Assembly: GCA_002314445.1 (NCBI GenBank)
Contig: DCFX01000011.1
Coordinates: 32,870-44,521 of the forward strand
Direction: 5' to 3'
DNA from: Treponema sp. UBA1793
GTDB lineage: Bacteria; Spirochaetota; Spirochaetia; Treponematales; Treponemataceae
DNA length: 11,652 nt
Both the position numbers and the translations under genes were made by a program. Shown here piece by piece: positions 1-6,863 of this stretch. The notes under the pieces were generated by a model, which saw nothing but the letters and a program-made list of their open reading frames with translations, was not told the DNA's origin and ran no database searches. Each line of letters begins with the position of its first letter. The first letter of the stretch is position 1.

Positions 1-229
1 CCCTTGGGGCGTATGAAGGGTATTAAATCCCATCGGCAATGCCTTTCGAGAACTCCATATCCTTGCACTTACACGTTCGTGCAACACTAAAAACCACGGT
101 ATTGCAACGTTTCATACCGTGCGTGTCGTTTGCTGATTTACCTTACTTCGTACTACAATGCACGCCGCAGAAATTGCCATCCCTGTCAATTTCTGCTCTG
201 CACGAGCGCTGCGCGTTCGTGCAACACTA

Positions 230-248
230 AAAAGACATCCTGTCTTTT
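230..248 (-). terminator. Possible terminator-type hairpin, minus strand
   Basis: Read on the minus strand, AAAAGACA-GGA-TGTCTTTT forms an 8-bp stem with a 3-nt loop and is followed by one more T, so the 3' arm doubles as a short U-tract. It is about 150 nt past the sufU stop and could end the suf transcript. It occupies the place taken by the CACGGTAT hairpin in the neighbouring repeat blocks. Confidence 0.35.
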
Positions 249-283
249 CCTGATGTGCCTTATTTCGTACCGCAATGCATGCC

Positions 284-313
284 GCAGAAATTGCCATCCC
301 TGGCAATTTCTGC
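284..313. terminator. Perfect 12-bp stem-loop in the repeat mosaic
   Basis: GCAGAAATTGCC pairs perfectly with GGCAATTTCTGC around a 6-nt loop. The sister copy at 167-196 has one C-T mismatch. There is no adjacent T-run on either strand, so it is not a textbook intrinsic terminator. It could instead block 3' exonuclease on the suf transcript or be a protein-binding palindrome. The structure is seen directly; the role is inferred. Confidence 0.4.
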
Positions 314-399
314 TCTGCACGAGCGCTATGCGTTCGTGCAACACTAACAACCACGGTATTGCAACGTTTCATACCGTGCCTGTCGTTTCCTTATGAGTC

Positions 400-870
400 T
401 TATTTTGAATCACAATGGATTTCTGTGCCGGTTTCTGTTTCTTTGCCTTCGTCGAGCATTTCTTTCATTGTACGCCAGCCGAGGACGGCGCATTTTACGC
501 GGGCAGGCATGCGGGAGATGTCTTCGAGGGAGGCGGCTTCGTCGAGTTCTTCTATTTCTTCCGGTTTTGCCTTTCCCTGAATCATGTTCATGAAGATGCC
601 TGCAAGGCGGAGTGCTTCATCTTTATCTTTGCCGATAATGAGGTCGAGCATCATGTCTACCGAAGCCTGCGAAACGGCGCATCCGCTTCCGGTGAACGAA
701 CCGTCTGTTATTTTGTTGTTTCCGTCCACTTTAAGGTTGAGCGTAATGTTGTCGCCGCAGCTCGGATTTACGCCGTTCAGGACAAGAGACGGATTGTCCA
801 TCGGTTTTTTATGAGAAGGGTTCAGATTATGTTCGTTGAGTATTTCCCTGTATAAATCTTTTGTATCCAC
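400..870 (-). CDS. sufU: SufU iron-sulfur assembly scaffold / sulfur-transfer protein
   Basis: Last gene of the suf operon, 156 residues, the usual SufU length. SufU is a zinc-bound sulfurtransferase that accepts persulfide sulfur from SufS and passes it to the SufBCD scaffold; older work called it an IscU-like scaffold. The metal and sulfur ligands are all visible: Cys38 and Asp40 in NPSCGD, Cys64 in GSGCAVSQAS, and Cys127 in RVKCAVLGW. The insert between the second and third cysteines is longer than in IscU, which is the SufU signature. The start is a GTG at 868-870, preceded by GGGAG at 8-9 nt spacing. It begins 15 nt after the sufS stop, the only true gap in the operon. No sufA or sufE is seen in the window, so SufU probably fills the SufE role. 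Confidence 0.95.
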   Translation of the reverse strand: MDTKDLYREILNEHNLNPSHKKPMDNPSLVLNGVNPSCGDNITLNLKVDGNNKITDGSFTGSGCAVSQASVDMMLDLIIGKDKDEALRLAGIFMNMIQGKAKPEEIEELDEAASLEDISRMPARVKCAVLGWRTMKEMLDEGKETETGTEIHCDSK

Positions 871-885
871 CGTTTCTGTCTCCCG

Positions 886-2112
886 TCAGTCTTTATATCC
901 CATCCACTTGCGGACGTTTTTTACTTTTTCAAGGAAGTAGGAAACTTCCTCTTCCGTATTATAGAAGTACATGCTTGCACGTGCCGTCGCCGGGACGCCG
1001 AGGTATTCGCCGAGCGGCTGTGCGCAGTGGTGGCCTGCCCGGATTGCAATGTGTTCCGTGTCGAGTACCGACGAGATGTCATGCGGATGCACACCGTCAA
1101 TCGTAAACGTGACAATGCCGCAGTGTGCGTTCCCGTCGGGACTGCCGATAACATGCACGTGAGGTATCTGTTTCATGCCTTCCATAAGCTGTACGGCGAG
1201 CATATTGTCGTGCTGCACAATTGCATCAAGTCCCACAGTCTGTATGTATCTGATTGCCGCTTCGAGCCCGACAGCTCCCGCAGCGTTTACCGTTCCAGCC
1301 TCAAATTTTGCAGGCAGTTCAGCCCAGGTGGCGTCTTCCCTTGTTACGTATTCAATCATTTCCCCTCCGCGCAGGAAGGGCGGCATTTTGTTGAGCAGGT
1401 CTTTCCGTCCGTACAGGACGCCGCAGCCGGTAGGGCCGGTGAGCTTGTGGCCGCTGAATGCAAGAAAATCAGCGCCCAGTTCCTGTACGTCCACTTTCAG
1501 GTGCGGAACAGACTGTGCGCCGTCTACAACGACGACAGCTCCGGCTTTGTGCGCAATTTCCGCTATTTCCTTTATGGGATTCGTTACTCCGAGCACATTG
1601 CTCACCTGTGTTACGGCGACGAGCTTCGTTTTCGGCGTAATTTTTGCCCGTACTTCGTCAAGTGTGAGTTCACCCGTTTCCTTACTGCATTCCATATAGA
1701 CGAGTTTTGCGCCCTTTGCCTTACATACCATCTGCCAGGGGAGGATATTGCTGTGATGCTCCATAATGGAGACTGCAATTTCATCGCCTTCGCTGATGAA
1801 CGACATGCCGTAGGTGTATGCAACAAGATTCAGCGATTCGCTTGCGTTGCGCGTAAAAATAATCTCACAGTCTTCTGCCGCACCGATAAACTGCGCTGCA
1901 GTATGGCGTGCGTTTTCATATGCTTCAGTAGCACGGACGCTCAGCTCGTATAAACCCCGCAGCGGGTTCGCGTTGTTTTCTTCATAAAAATGAGTCATCG
2001 CTTCCATGACCTGGCGCGGACGCTGTGTCGTGGCTGCGTTGTCGAAGTATACGATGTCTTTGTCTTTTTCGTTGGAAAAAAAGGGAAAATCCCTGCGGTA
2101 CTGATTATTCAT
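886..2112 (-). CDS. sufS: SufS cysteine desulfurase (PLP enzyme)
   Basis: Group II cysteine desulfurase that converts L-cysteine to L-alanine and leaves a persulfide on the enzyme, supplying sulfur for Fe-S clusters in the cytoplasm. Taking the ATG at 2110-2112, the protein has 408 residues, normal for the family. The PLP-binding lysine is about residue 223 in FSGHKLTGPTG. The catalytic cysteine is about residue 363 in RAGHHCAQP. The cofactor region VVVDGAQSVPH and the N-terminal DNAATTQRP motif are also present. An upstream in-frame TTG at 2130 exists, but I prefer 2112: an AAGG sits 9 nt before it, and ATGAATAA makes an 8-nt overlap with the sufD stop, the same arrangement as sufC/sufB. The short active-site loop and the neighbouring sufU fit the SufS-SufU pairing seen in Firmicutes. 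Confidence 0.97.
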   Translation of the reverse strand: MNNQYRRDFPFFSNEKDKDIVYFDNAATTQRPRQVMEAMTHFYEENNANPLRGLYELSVRATEAYENARHTAAQFIGAAEDCEIIFTRNASESLNLVAYTYGMSFISEGDEIAVSIMEHHSNILPWQMVCKAKGAKLVYMECSKETGELTLDEVRAKITPKTKLVAVTQVSNVLGVTNPIKEIAEIAHKAGAVVVVDGAQSVPHLKVDVQELGADFLAFSGHKLTGPTGCGVLYGRKDLLNKMPPFLRGGEMIEYVTREDATWAELPAKFEAGTVNAAGAVGLEAAIRYIQTVGLDAIVQHDNMLAVQLMEGMKQIPHVHVIGSPDGNAHCGIVTFTIDGVHPHDISSVLDTEHIAIRAGHHCAQPLGEYLGVPATARASMYFYNTEEEVSYFLEKVKNVRKWMGYKD

Positions 2113-3187
2113 AGGTAAACGCCTTATCAAGGTAGGTAAGAATCAGTGTGACGACACTCTCATCAGGAATGAGGGATGCGGCGCTCGTAACTTTTGCGCG
2201 TGCCATAATCTGTTCTGCTGACTTTTTGCTTATACCGCGTGACTGCATGTAGAAAAGCGTGTCTTCACCGAGCCGCCCGATTGTCGCTCCGTGTTCGCCG
2301 GCAACATCTTCCTCATCGCAGAGGATAAGGGGAATGGATTTGTTCACGACAGTCGGGGAAAGAAGCAGCGTTTCTTCCTGTTCGTTTCCCGTTGCACCTG
2401 CGCATCCCTTCTTAAAGTCGATTGTGCCGCGGTATGTCTTTGCAGTTGTATCGCGGAGCGTTCCTTTTACCGACATTTTTGAGTCTGTCTTCCGGCCTGT
2501 GTGGCGGACTACGTAATTCATATCAAGCTTCTGTCCGTTCAGGCACAGGTACGCCGTATCGGATTTGAACGACGACTGGTACGAGGGAAGGGCGGCTGCA
2601 ACGCCTGCATACGTTTCCTTTCCGCCCAGAATAATCTGTGTTACTTCGACGCGGCCGCCTTCCTCGCAGACCGTTCCCGTATCGTCAATCTGGGTAAAGG
2701 ACGAACCGAGCAGCTGTACCTTTACCAGATGGATGTATGCATTCTTTCCGGCCGAGCATATCGTGCGTACGGCCTGAAAGCCCGATGCACGTTTTCCCGA
2801 CGTATAGACGAGGATGACGGTAATGGACGAACCTTCTTCGGCACGGATAATCTGTGCCGAAACGGTGCTGCTCCTGTCGTCCTGTGTAAAGTCGATGCGC
2901 ACCGGTGCAGAGACGTGCACGTTCTTTTCAGCCTTTATAAGGGCTGTGTGACCGGCCGTCGTCTCAAAGATAGAATCAGTGTTTTTCCCTGCTCCTGTTT
3001 CAATCCCCCTGTATGCATCAGCTTCCGCATCGGCATCGGCCGTATACGAAACACCTGCGGGAACCGTTCCCTTAACCGCACTGCCGGCCGCGTTCATCGC
3101 CGCGCTGTATGAAAAGGGTGCATTGTTTATTTTGAGCCAGTTCCACGTGAGCGCGGGAATGTTGTTAATTGTTGTATCTATACCCAT
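2105..3187 (-). CDS. sufD: SufD, Fe-S scaffold complex subunit
   Basis: Partner of SufB in the SufBC2D complex that builds nascent Fe-S clusters. Starting from ATG at 3185-3187 it has 360 residues, shorter than the roughly 420-440 of E. coli and Bacillus SufD. The shortfall is in the N-terminal helical part; the beta-helix core and the C-terminal helical domain (GATIGRLGEDTLFYMQSRGI) are intact. His299 in GEHGATIGRL aligns with the E. coli SufD histidine that contributes to cluster assembly at the SufB-SufD interface. The ATG overlaps the sufB stop as TGATG; the GTG one codon earlier is also possible. AAAGGA lies 8 nt before the ATG and 5 nt before the GTG, which favours the ATG. The similarity of its C-terminus to SufB reflects their shared family. 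Confidence is high, with the start certain only to within one codon. Confidence 0.93.
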   Translation of the reverse strand: MGIDTTINNIPALTWNWLKINNAPFSYSAAMNAAGSAVKGTVPAGVSYTADADAEADAYRGIETGAGKNTDSIFETTAGHTALIKAEKNVHVSAPVRIDFTQDDRSSTVSAQIIRAEEGSSITVILVYTSGKRASGFQAVRTICSAGKNAYIHLVKVQLLGSSFTQIDDTGTVCEEGGRVEVTQIILGGKETYAGVAAALPSYQSSFKSDTAYLCLNGQKLDMNYVVRHTGRKTDSKMSVKGTLRDTTAKTYRGTIDFKKGCAGATGNEQEETLLLSPTVVNKSIPLILCDEEDVAGEHGATIGRLGEDTLFYMQSRGISKKSAEQIMARAKVTSAASLIPDESVVTLILTYLDKAFTYE

Positions 3188-4605
3188 CACAAAGTTCCTT
3201 TCATCTCAAGACGGATGAGGTTGTTCATTTCTACTGCATATTCAAGCGGCAGCTCTTTGCTTACCGGATTGGCGAAACCGCTTACAATCATGCTGCGTGC
3301 TTCCTCTTCGCTGATGCCGCGCGACATAAGGTAAAAGACTGCTTCATTTGAAATACGCCCGATTTTTGCTTCGTGGCCCACGTCGACATCGTCGGTCAGC
3401 ACTTCCATTGCGGGAATGGTGTCCGAACGTGAATTACTGTCAAGCATGAGCGACTGGCAGGAAACGGACGCTTTGCTTCCCGCTGCATTCTTCGCGATAT
3501 ACACGGCTGAACGGTACGTACTGATGCCGCCGCCTTTTGAAATTGATTTAGTCGTAATGACGCTCGACGTGTGCGGCGCTTTGTGCACCATCTTTGCGCC
3601 CGTGTCAAGATTCTGTCCGCTTCCTGCGAACGTAATGCCGGTGAACTCGGCCCGGGCACGTTCGCCCACAAGGTCGCTTTCCGGATACAGGTAGGAAACG
3701 TGTGATCCGAACGAGCCGGAGACCCATTCGATAGTCCCGCCTTCTTCCACTTTTGCACGCTTCGTGTTCAGGTTGTACATATTCTTTGACCAGTTTTCGA
3801 TAGTCGAATAGCGCAGGTGCGCGTTCTTCGCAACGTACAGTTCAACGCATCCTGCGTGGATGTTCGCAACGTTATACTTCGGCGCCGAGCATCCTTCTAT
3901 AAAATGCAGGTCCGCTCCCTCATCCACTATAATGAGTGTATGCTCAAACTGACCCGCACCCTTCGCGTTGAGCCGGAAGTATGACTGGAGGGGGAATGTA
4001 AGGTGTACGCCTTTGGGCACGTAGACGAACGAACCGCCCGACCATACTGCACCGTGAAGGGCGGCGAACTTGTGGTCGCGCGGCGTTACAAGGTGCATGA
4101 AATGCTCGCGTATCATGTCTGCGTACGGCCCCCACAGCGCGCTTTCAAAATCGGTGTAGACGACGCCCTGTTTCGCGACTTCGTCCCGTACATTGTGATA
4201 GACAAGTTCGCTGTCGTACTGCGCACCGACCCCTGCGAGCGACGTCCGTTCAGCTTCCGGAATGCCGAGTTTTTCAAATGTATCTTTTATATCCTGAGGA
4301 ACGTCCTTCCAGTCGCCCTGCATTTTCGTATTGGGGCGCACGTATGTCGCAATGTGCTCCATATGCAGGTCGCCTATGTCAGGCCCCCAGTTTGTCAGTT
4401 TAAGTTCATTATATATGGCAAGTGATTTCAGGCGGAATTCCTTCATCCATGCCGGGTCATGTTTGTCGTCGGAAAGTTTTGAAACTATTTCTTCCGTAAG
4501 GCCGGGATCGTTGCGGTAAAAATCCTTCTCATCGTAGCGGAAATCGTATATTGAGCGGTCAATGTCGTTTACCTGCGTCTTACCGCTGTCGTTTGCATCA
4601 CTCAT
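3187..4605 (-). CDS. sufB: SufB, Fe-S scaffold complex core subunit
   Basis: Core scaffold on which SufC and SufD act and the main site of new cluster formation. With ATG at 4603-4605 the protein has 472 residues, the standard SufB length. The right-handed beta-helix runs through the middle (for example SGSFVYVPKGVHLTFPLQSYF, here at about residues 189-210). Cys383 in SVSCQSLMLDS corresponds to the essential cysteine of E. coli SufB, and Glu412 in GHEAKIGRI to the essential glutamate. An in-frame start 12 codons upstream is possible but lies inside sufC. I choose 4605 because ATGAGTGA overlaps the sufC stop by 8 nt and GAGG lies just before it, with GGGAGG 11 nt upstream. Strong translational coupling to sufC is expected. 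Confidence 0.97.
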   Translation of the reverse strand: MSDANDSGKTQVNDIDRSIYDFRYDEKDFYRNDPGLTEEIVSKLSDDKHDPAWMKEFRLKSLAIYNELKLTNWGPDIGDLHMEHIATYVRPNTKMQGDWKDVPQDIKDTFEKLGIPEAERTSLAGVGAQYDSELVYHNVRDEVAKQGVVYTDFESALWGPYADMIREHFMHLVTPRDHKFAALHGAVWSGGSFVYVPKGVHLTFPLQSYFRLNAKGAGQFEHTLIIVDEGADLHFIEGCSAPKYNVANIHAGCVELYVAKNAHLRYSTIENWSKNMYNLNTKRAKVEEGGTIEWVSGSFGSHVSYLYPESDLVGERARAEFTGITFAGSGQNLDTGAKMVHKAPHTSSVITTKSISKGGGISTYRSAVYIAKNAAGSKASVSCQSLMLDSNSRSDTIPAMEVLTDDVDVGHEAKIGRISNEAVFYLMSRGISEEEARSMIVSGFANPVSKELPLEYAVEMNNLIRLEMKGTL

Positions 4606-5365
4606 GAGCCTCACTGCCTCCCGTTCCCAGGAACTGTTCAAAACCGTGCTCGTTTATTTCCTGTACAAGCGCGCCGTCTCCCGTTTTTACTATTGTACCC
4701 TTGACGAGCACATGGGTAAAATCAACATGCAGGCTTTCAAGAATCTTTGTCGAATGGGTAATGATGAGCAGCGCGCCGTCCCGCTTCTTCTGGTATTCTT
4801 CAATACCCTTTGAAACAGTCCGTACCGCGTCGACATCGAGCCCCGAATCAGTTTCGTCAAGGACGGCGAACGACGGATTAAGCATGAGCAGCTGCAGTAT
4901 TTCGCTCTTTTTGCGCTCTCCGCCGGAAAAGCCGACGTTCAAATCGCGCGACGCATACGACTCATCCATATTGAGCAGCTGCATCGCAGCCTTCAAATCT
5001 TTCTGGAACTGGAAGAGCTTTACGTGTTCGCCGGTGCGCTGCTGGAGCGAACTGCGGATGAACGTCTCGAGCGAAATGCCGGGAACTTCAAGCGGATTCT
5101 GGAATGAAAGGAACATACCGTCCTTTGCGCGCTGGTCAGTTTTTTCCCCGTCTATATCCTTTCCGCCGAATATGATTTTTCCGCCGTCAAGATGATACAC
5201 TGGATTTCCCAGAAGCATGTTGCCGAGTGTGGATTTTCCTGCGCCGTTCGGCCCCATAAGCACGTGCGTTTCGCCTTTGCCAATCTGCAGGCTTACGTCG
5301 TGCAGAACCTGTTTTTCATCTATGCTTACCGAAATATGCTGAACATCGAGCAGCGGGTTACCCAT
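4598..5365 (-). CDS. sufC: SufC, ABC-type ATPase of the Suf scaffold
   Basis: Cytoplasmic ATPase of 255 residues that binds SufB and SufD and drives the conformational change needed for cluster assembly; it is not a transporter. All ABC motifs are visible in order: Walker A GPNGAGKST (38-46), Q-loop SFQNP (87-91), signature FSGGERK (146-152), Walker B FAVLDE followed by the SufC-typical TDSGLD (166-176), and the H-loop histidine at 204 in ITHS. It is the first gene of the operon. The ATG at 5363-5365 follows AAGGAG with 6-nt spacing, the strongest ribosome binding site in the operon. Upstream lies the shared control region with the divergent decarboxylase gene. Confidence 0.97.
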   Translation of the reverse strand: MGNPLLDVQHISVSIDEKQVLHDVSLQIGKGETHVLMGPNGAGKSTLGNMLLGNPVYHLDGGKIIFGGKDIDGEKTDQRAKDGMFLSFQNPLEVPGISLETFIRSSLQQRTGEHVKLFQFQKDLKAAMQLLNMDESYASRDLNVGFSGGERKKSEILQLLMLNPSFAVLDETDSGLDVDAVRTVSKGIEEYQKKRDGALLIITHSTKILESLHVDFTHVLVKGTIVKTGDGALVQEINEHGFEQFLGTGGSEAHE

Positions 5366-5411
5366 ACAAAACTCCTTAAACCTTATGTATCAAAAAGTTG
5401 AATAATCTATG

Positions 5412-5467
5412 TAAATACTAGGTATTTCCTGTATCTTCAATATATATATATTACCGTAAAAAATCAA
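5412..5467 (-). promoter_or_regulatory. Candidate suf operon promoters (two overlapping)
   Basis: Reading the minus strand, TTGATT (5462-5467), a 17-nt spacer and TATATT (5439-5444) form one sigma-70-like promoter. A second possibility is TTGAAG (5435-5440), 17 nt, then TATTTA (5412-5417). Either would give a leader of roughly 40-70 nt before sufC. The TA-rich run at 5441-5452 makes the exact choice uncertain. Confidence 0.55.
5413..5427. promoter_or_regulatory. Dyad operator candidate in the suf promoter
   Basis: AAATAC-TAG-GTATTT is a 6-bp inverted repeat with a 3-bp centre. It lies just downstream of the TATATT -10 and overlaps the -10 of the second candidate promoter, where a repressor would act. 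Fe-S operons are often controlled by Rrf2-family regulators such as IscR, but I cannot match this dyad to a named consensus, and no regulator gene lies in the window. Confidence 0.4.
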
Positions 5468-5567
5468 TAACATAAAGGGATGGCAGAAAGAAAGAAGCGG
5501 GTAACACCTGTGCAGGGCAGCAGGTTCAATATGAAGTACTTCTATTCATTTTATACTGTATTTTTCC

Positions 5568-5596
5568 TTGACAGATGGCAATGGTGAATTTATACT
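5568..5596 (+). promoter_or_regulatory. Strong sigma-70 promoter candidate (distal)
   Basis: TTGACA (5568-5573), an exact 17-nt spacer and TATACT (5591-5596) nearly match the consensus. Transcription would start near 5603, leaving a leader of about 340 nt before the decarboxylase ATG. A 10-bp palindrome GAAGTACTTC (5533-5542) lies upstream of the -35. Confidence 0.65.
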
Positions 5597-5615
5597 TTAT
5601 TTAATTCATATCACC

Positions 5616-5653
5616 TGAGTATAGTAAAGTGCATCTGAGATTTTACATACTCA
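5616..5653 (+). ncRNA. Leader hairpin of the decarboxylase mRNA
   Basis: TGAGTAT(A)GTAAA pairs with TTTACATACTCA: 12 bp with one bulged A and a 13-nt loop (5629-5641). It would lie about 13 nt from the 5' end of a transcript from the 5568 promoter. Eight bases later comes T6 (5662-5667), so an attenuator is conceivable, although the T-run is rather far from the stem. I recognise no known riboswitch core. Confidence 0.4.
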
Positions 5654-5664
5654 AAAACGCCTTT

Positions 5665-5693
5665 TTTAAAGGTATATGCAGGTAGTATATAAT
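5665..5693 (+). promoter_or_regulatory. Second promoter candidate (proximal)
   Basis: TTTAAA (5665-5670), a 17-nt spacer and a consensus TATAAT (5688-5693). It would start transcription near 5700, placing the palindrome at 5708-5729 in a classic downstream-operator position. The -35 is only a partial match. Confidence 0.5.
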
Positions 5694-5707
5694 TCAGTTC
5701 CAGTACA

Positions 5708-5729
5708 AAAAATAAACCGGTTTATTTTT
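5708..5729. promoter_or_regulatory. Perfect 22-bp palindrome (operator candidate)
   Basis: AAAAATAAACC followed directly by its exact complement GGTTTATTTTT, with no central spacer. The core AAACCGGTTT has the CG-centred symmetry typical of LacI-family operators, but assignment to a family is a guess. In RNA it would be only a weak AU stem with a CCGG loop, so a DNA-binding role is more likely. From here to 5941 I see no further element I would name. Confidence 0.5.
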
Positions 5730-5941
5730 ATATTTGTCATAACGAAATCGATTGCGGATTACAGTATAAGGAGGCATGATAAAAACATATAACAAAAAGC
5801 AGTACATACTATTCGCAGCCTGAGCAATCAACTTTACAGCTGACACGCCGCTGACTTCTTACAGGTGCACAGCACCGGACAGAAGAAAAAAATCTTTGAC
5901 AGTACTATTTGATGGCCTTTAAGACCTGACAGGAGCTATGC

Positions 5942-6742
5942 ATGAAAAAATCACTTTTTTTATTGTTTCTGATTACGTTTACATCGGCTACAGTCAGTAT
6001 TGCGGCGCAGGACTCAGCACTTTCTGATGAGACTCTGACACAGGTTTCTACAATACAGGCGCTCACAGCCGGTGATTATGAAGGGGTTATGACAGTCGGT
6101 TCTCTGCTTACGTACGGAGATATCGGACTCGGAACGTTCGATAACCTGAACGGTGAAATGATTGTTCTGGACGGAGTCTGTTATCAGGCTGAATCCGATG
6201 GGAAGGTTGTAAAAGCCGGAGCAGATGTAACCGTTCCCTTCGCATGCGTTACAAAATTCAACAGCGATTTCAGTAAAACATTCGGGAATGTACCCGATAT
6301 AACTGCTTTAAAGAACGGGTTGAGTGCGGAAATCGGACAGTACAGCGGAAATACATTTTATGTATGCAGAATAGACGGAACGTTCAATAAGGTCTATGTG
6401 CGTTCTGAATATGCACAAAAAAAACCGTTCCGTACACTTGATGAAGTCATGAAAACCGACCAGACGGTATTCACCTACAATGCAATTGCCGGTACCCTTG
6501 TCTGCGTTTACTGCCCCGATTATGCTGCAGGAATAAACGCCGCAGGGTGGCACATCCATTTCATTTCCGCTGATAAAACAAAGGGCGGCCACGTCCTTGA
6601 CATCTCTTTTACCTCTGCTAAAGCCTCTTTTGACAAAACTGATAATTTCACAATGATTCTTCCGGATACAGACGCATTCAACAGTCTGAACTTGACGGGA
6701 GTTTCAAAAGAAGCTGTCAGAAAAGTCGAACAGGGTCAGTAA
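5942..6742 (+). CDS. budA: Alpha-acetolactate decarboxylase with signal peptide
   Basis: Converts (S)-2-acetolactate to acetoin and CO2 (EC 4.1.1.5), the second step of the acetoin/butanediol overflow pathway. The protein has 266 residues. The body matches the family: TIQALTAGDYEGVMTVGSLL (37-56), GTFDNLNGEMIVLDGVCYQ (64-82), and the zinc-ligand region GWHIHFIS...GGHVLD with His204, His206 and His217. Arg154 in VYVRS fits the conserved active-site arginine, and a C-terminal glutamate is available. Residues 1-22 are a clear signal peptide (two lysines, hydrophobic core, SIAA before QDS), so the enzyme is predicted to leave the cytoplasm, as some Bacillus-type enzymes do. The ATG is preceded by AGGAG at 6 nt. 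No acetolactate synthase or AlsR-like regulator is in the window; the gene is transcribed divergently from suf and appears monocistronic. Confidence 0.93.
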   Translation: MKKSLFLLFLITFTSATVSIAAQDSALSDETLTQVSTIQALTAGDYEGVMTVGSLLTYGDIGLGTFDNLNGEMIVLDGVCYQAESDGKVVKAGADVTVPFACVTKFNSDFSKTFGNVPDITALKNGLSAEIGQYSGNTFYVCRIDGTFNKVYVRSEYAQKKPFRTLDEVMKTDQTVFTYNAIAGTLVCVYCPDYAAGINAAGWHIHFISADKTKGGHVLDISFTSAKASFDKTDNFTMILPDTDAFNSLNLTGVSKEAVRKVEQGQ

Positions 6743-6783
6743 AAAGGTATTGGCTGGCAGCAACTTCCTGCTGCAATACCTTT
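6743..6783 (+). terminator. Two-part hairpin directly after the decarboxylase stop
   Basis: The outer stem AAAGGTATT/AATACCTTT (9 bp) encloses an inner stem GCAGCA/TGCTGC (6 bp, loop ACTTCC), with a 5-nt bulge on the 5' side. It starts at the base after the TAA. The U-tract is short (TTT), so termination may be partial. Confidence 0.6.
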
Positions 6784-6796
6784 AAAGAACTTCATA

Positions 6797-6817
6797 CTCC
6801 GGTGCCCTGCACCGGAG
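6797..6817. terminator. GC-rich stem-loop between decarboxylase and MCP genes
   Basis: CTCCGGTGC-CCT-GCACCGGAG is a perfect 9-bp stem with a 3-nt loop and no T-run on the plus strand. It may back up the preceding terminator or act as a protein site upstream of the chemoreceptor gene. A shorter relative, GGTGC-ACA-GCACC, lies near 5863-5875 in the decarboxylase leader. Confidence 0.4.
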
Positions 6818-6863
6818 CCTGCTATTACTACTAAAACTGATTTTTTCAGAGAGAGAGGTTTCT

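Larger units (their letters stand above)
74..388. repeat. Mosaic array of repeated stem-loops downstream of sufU
   Basis: Non-coding DNA built from repeated blocks. A 17-bp sequence beginning CGTTCGTGCAACAC occurs at 74-90, 214-230 and 331-347. Block Y (131-230) recurs at 248-347 with about 10 mismatches. Block X (74-131) recurs at 331-388 with 2 mismatches, giving the order X-Y-Y'-X'. Nearly every block folds: 95-121 and 352-378 (8-bp stem CACGGTAT/ATACCGTG), 167-196 and 284-313 (12-bp stem GCAGAAATTGCC, perfect in the second copy), 200-222 and 317-339 (10-bp stem with one G-T pair), and 230-248 (8-bp stem). The short peptides readable across it on both strands are themselves repeats and have no convincing start context, so I treat it as non-coding. 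It lies 3' of the suf operon and may end or protect that mRNA, or be a dispersed intergenic repeat. Bases 1-73 show nothing I can name apart from a weak 6-bp stem at 63-84. Confidence 0.8.

Noticed and set aside
112..372. Small reading frame on the minus strand with internally repeated peptide (SARAEQKL)
   Set aside because: The peptide repeat follows from the DNA repeat and its hairpins. There is no good ribosome site and the opposite strand is equally open.
74..388. Integron attC-like array
   Set aside because: Hairpins recur, but no GTTRRRY/RYYYAAC core pairs are seen, and the 117-140 bp spacing leaves no room for cassette genes.
1027..1953. Long open frame opposite sufS
   Set aside because: It is antisense to a certain gene and its translation has no recognisable features; it is a shadow of sufS codon use.
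5776..5823. 15-codon frame after AAGGAGG in the decarboxylase leader
   Set aside because: Only one base separates GGAGG from the ATG, too close for normal initiation. A leader peptide remains possible but unsupported.
5896..5924. Third promoter starting TTGACA before the decarboxylase gene
   Set aside because: The -35 is perfect, but no acceptable -10 lies at 16-18 nt spacing.
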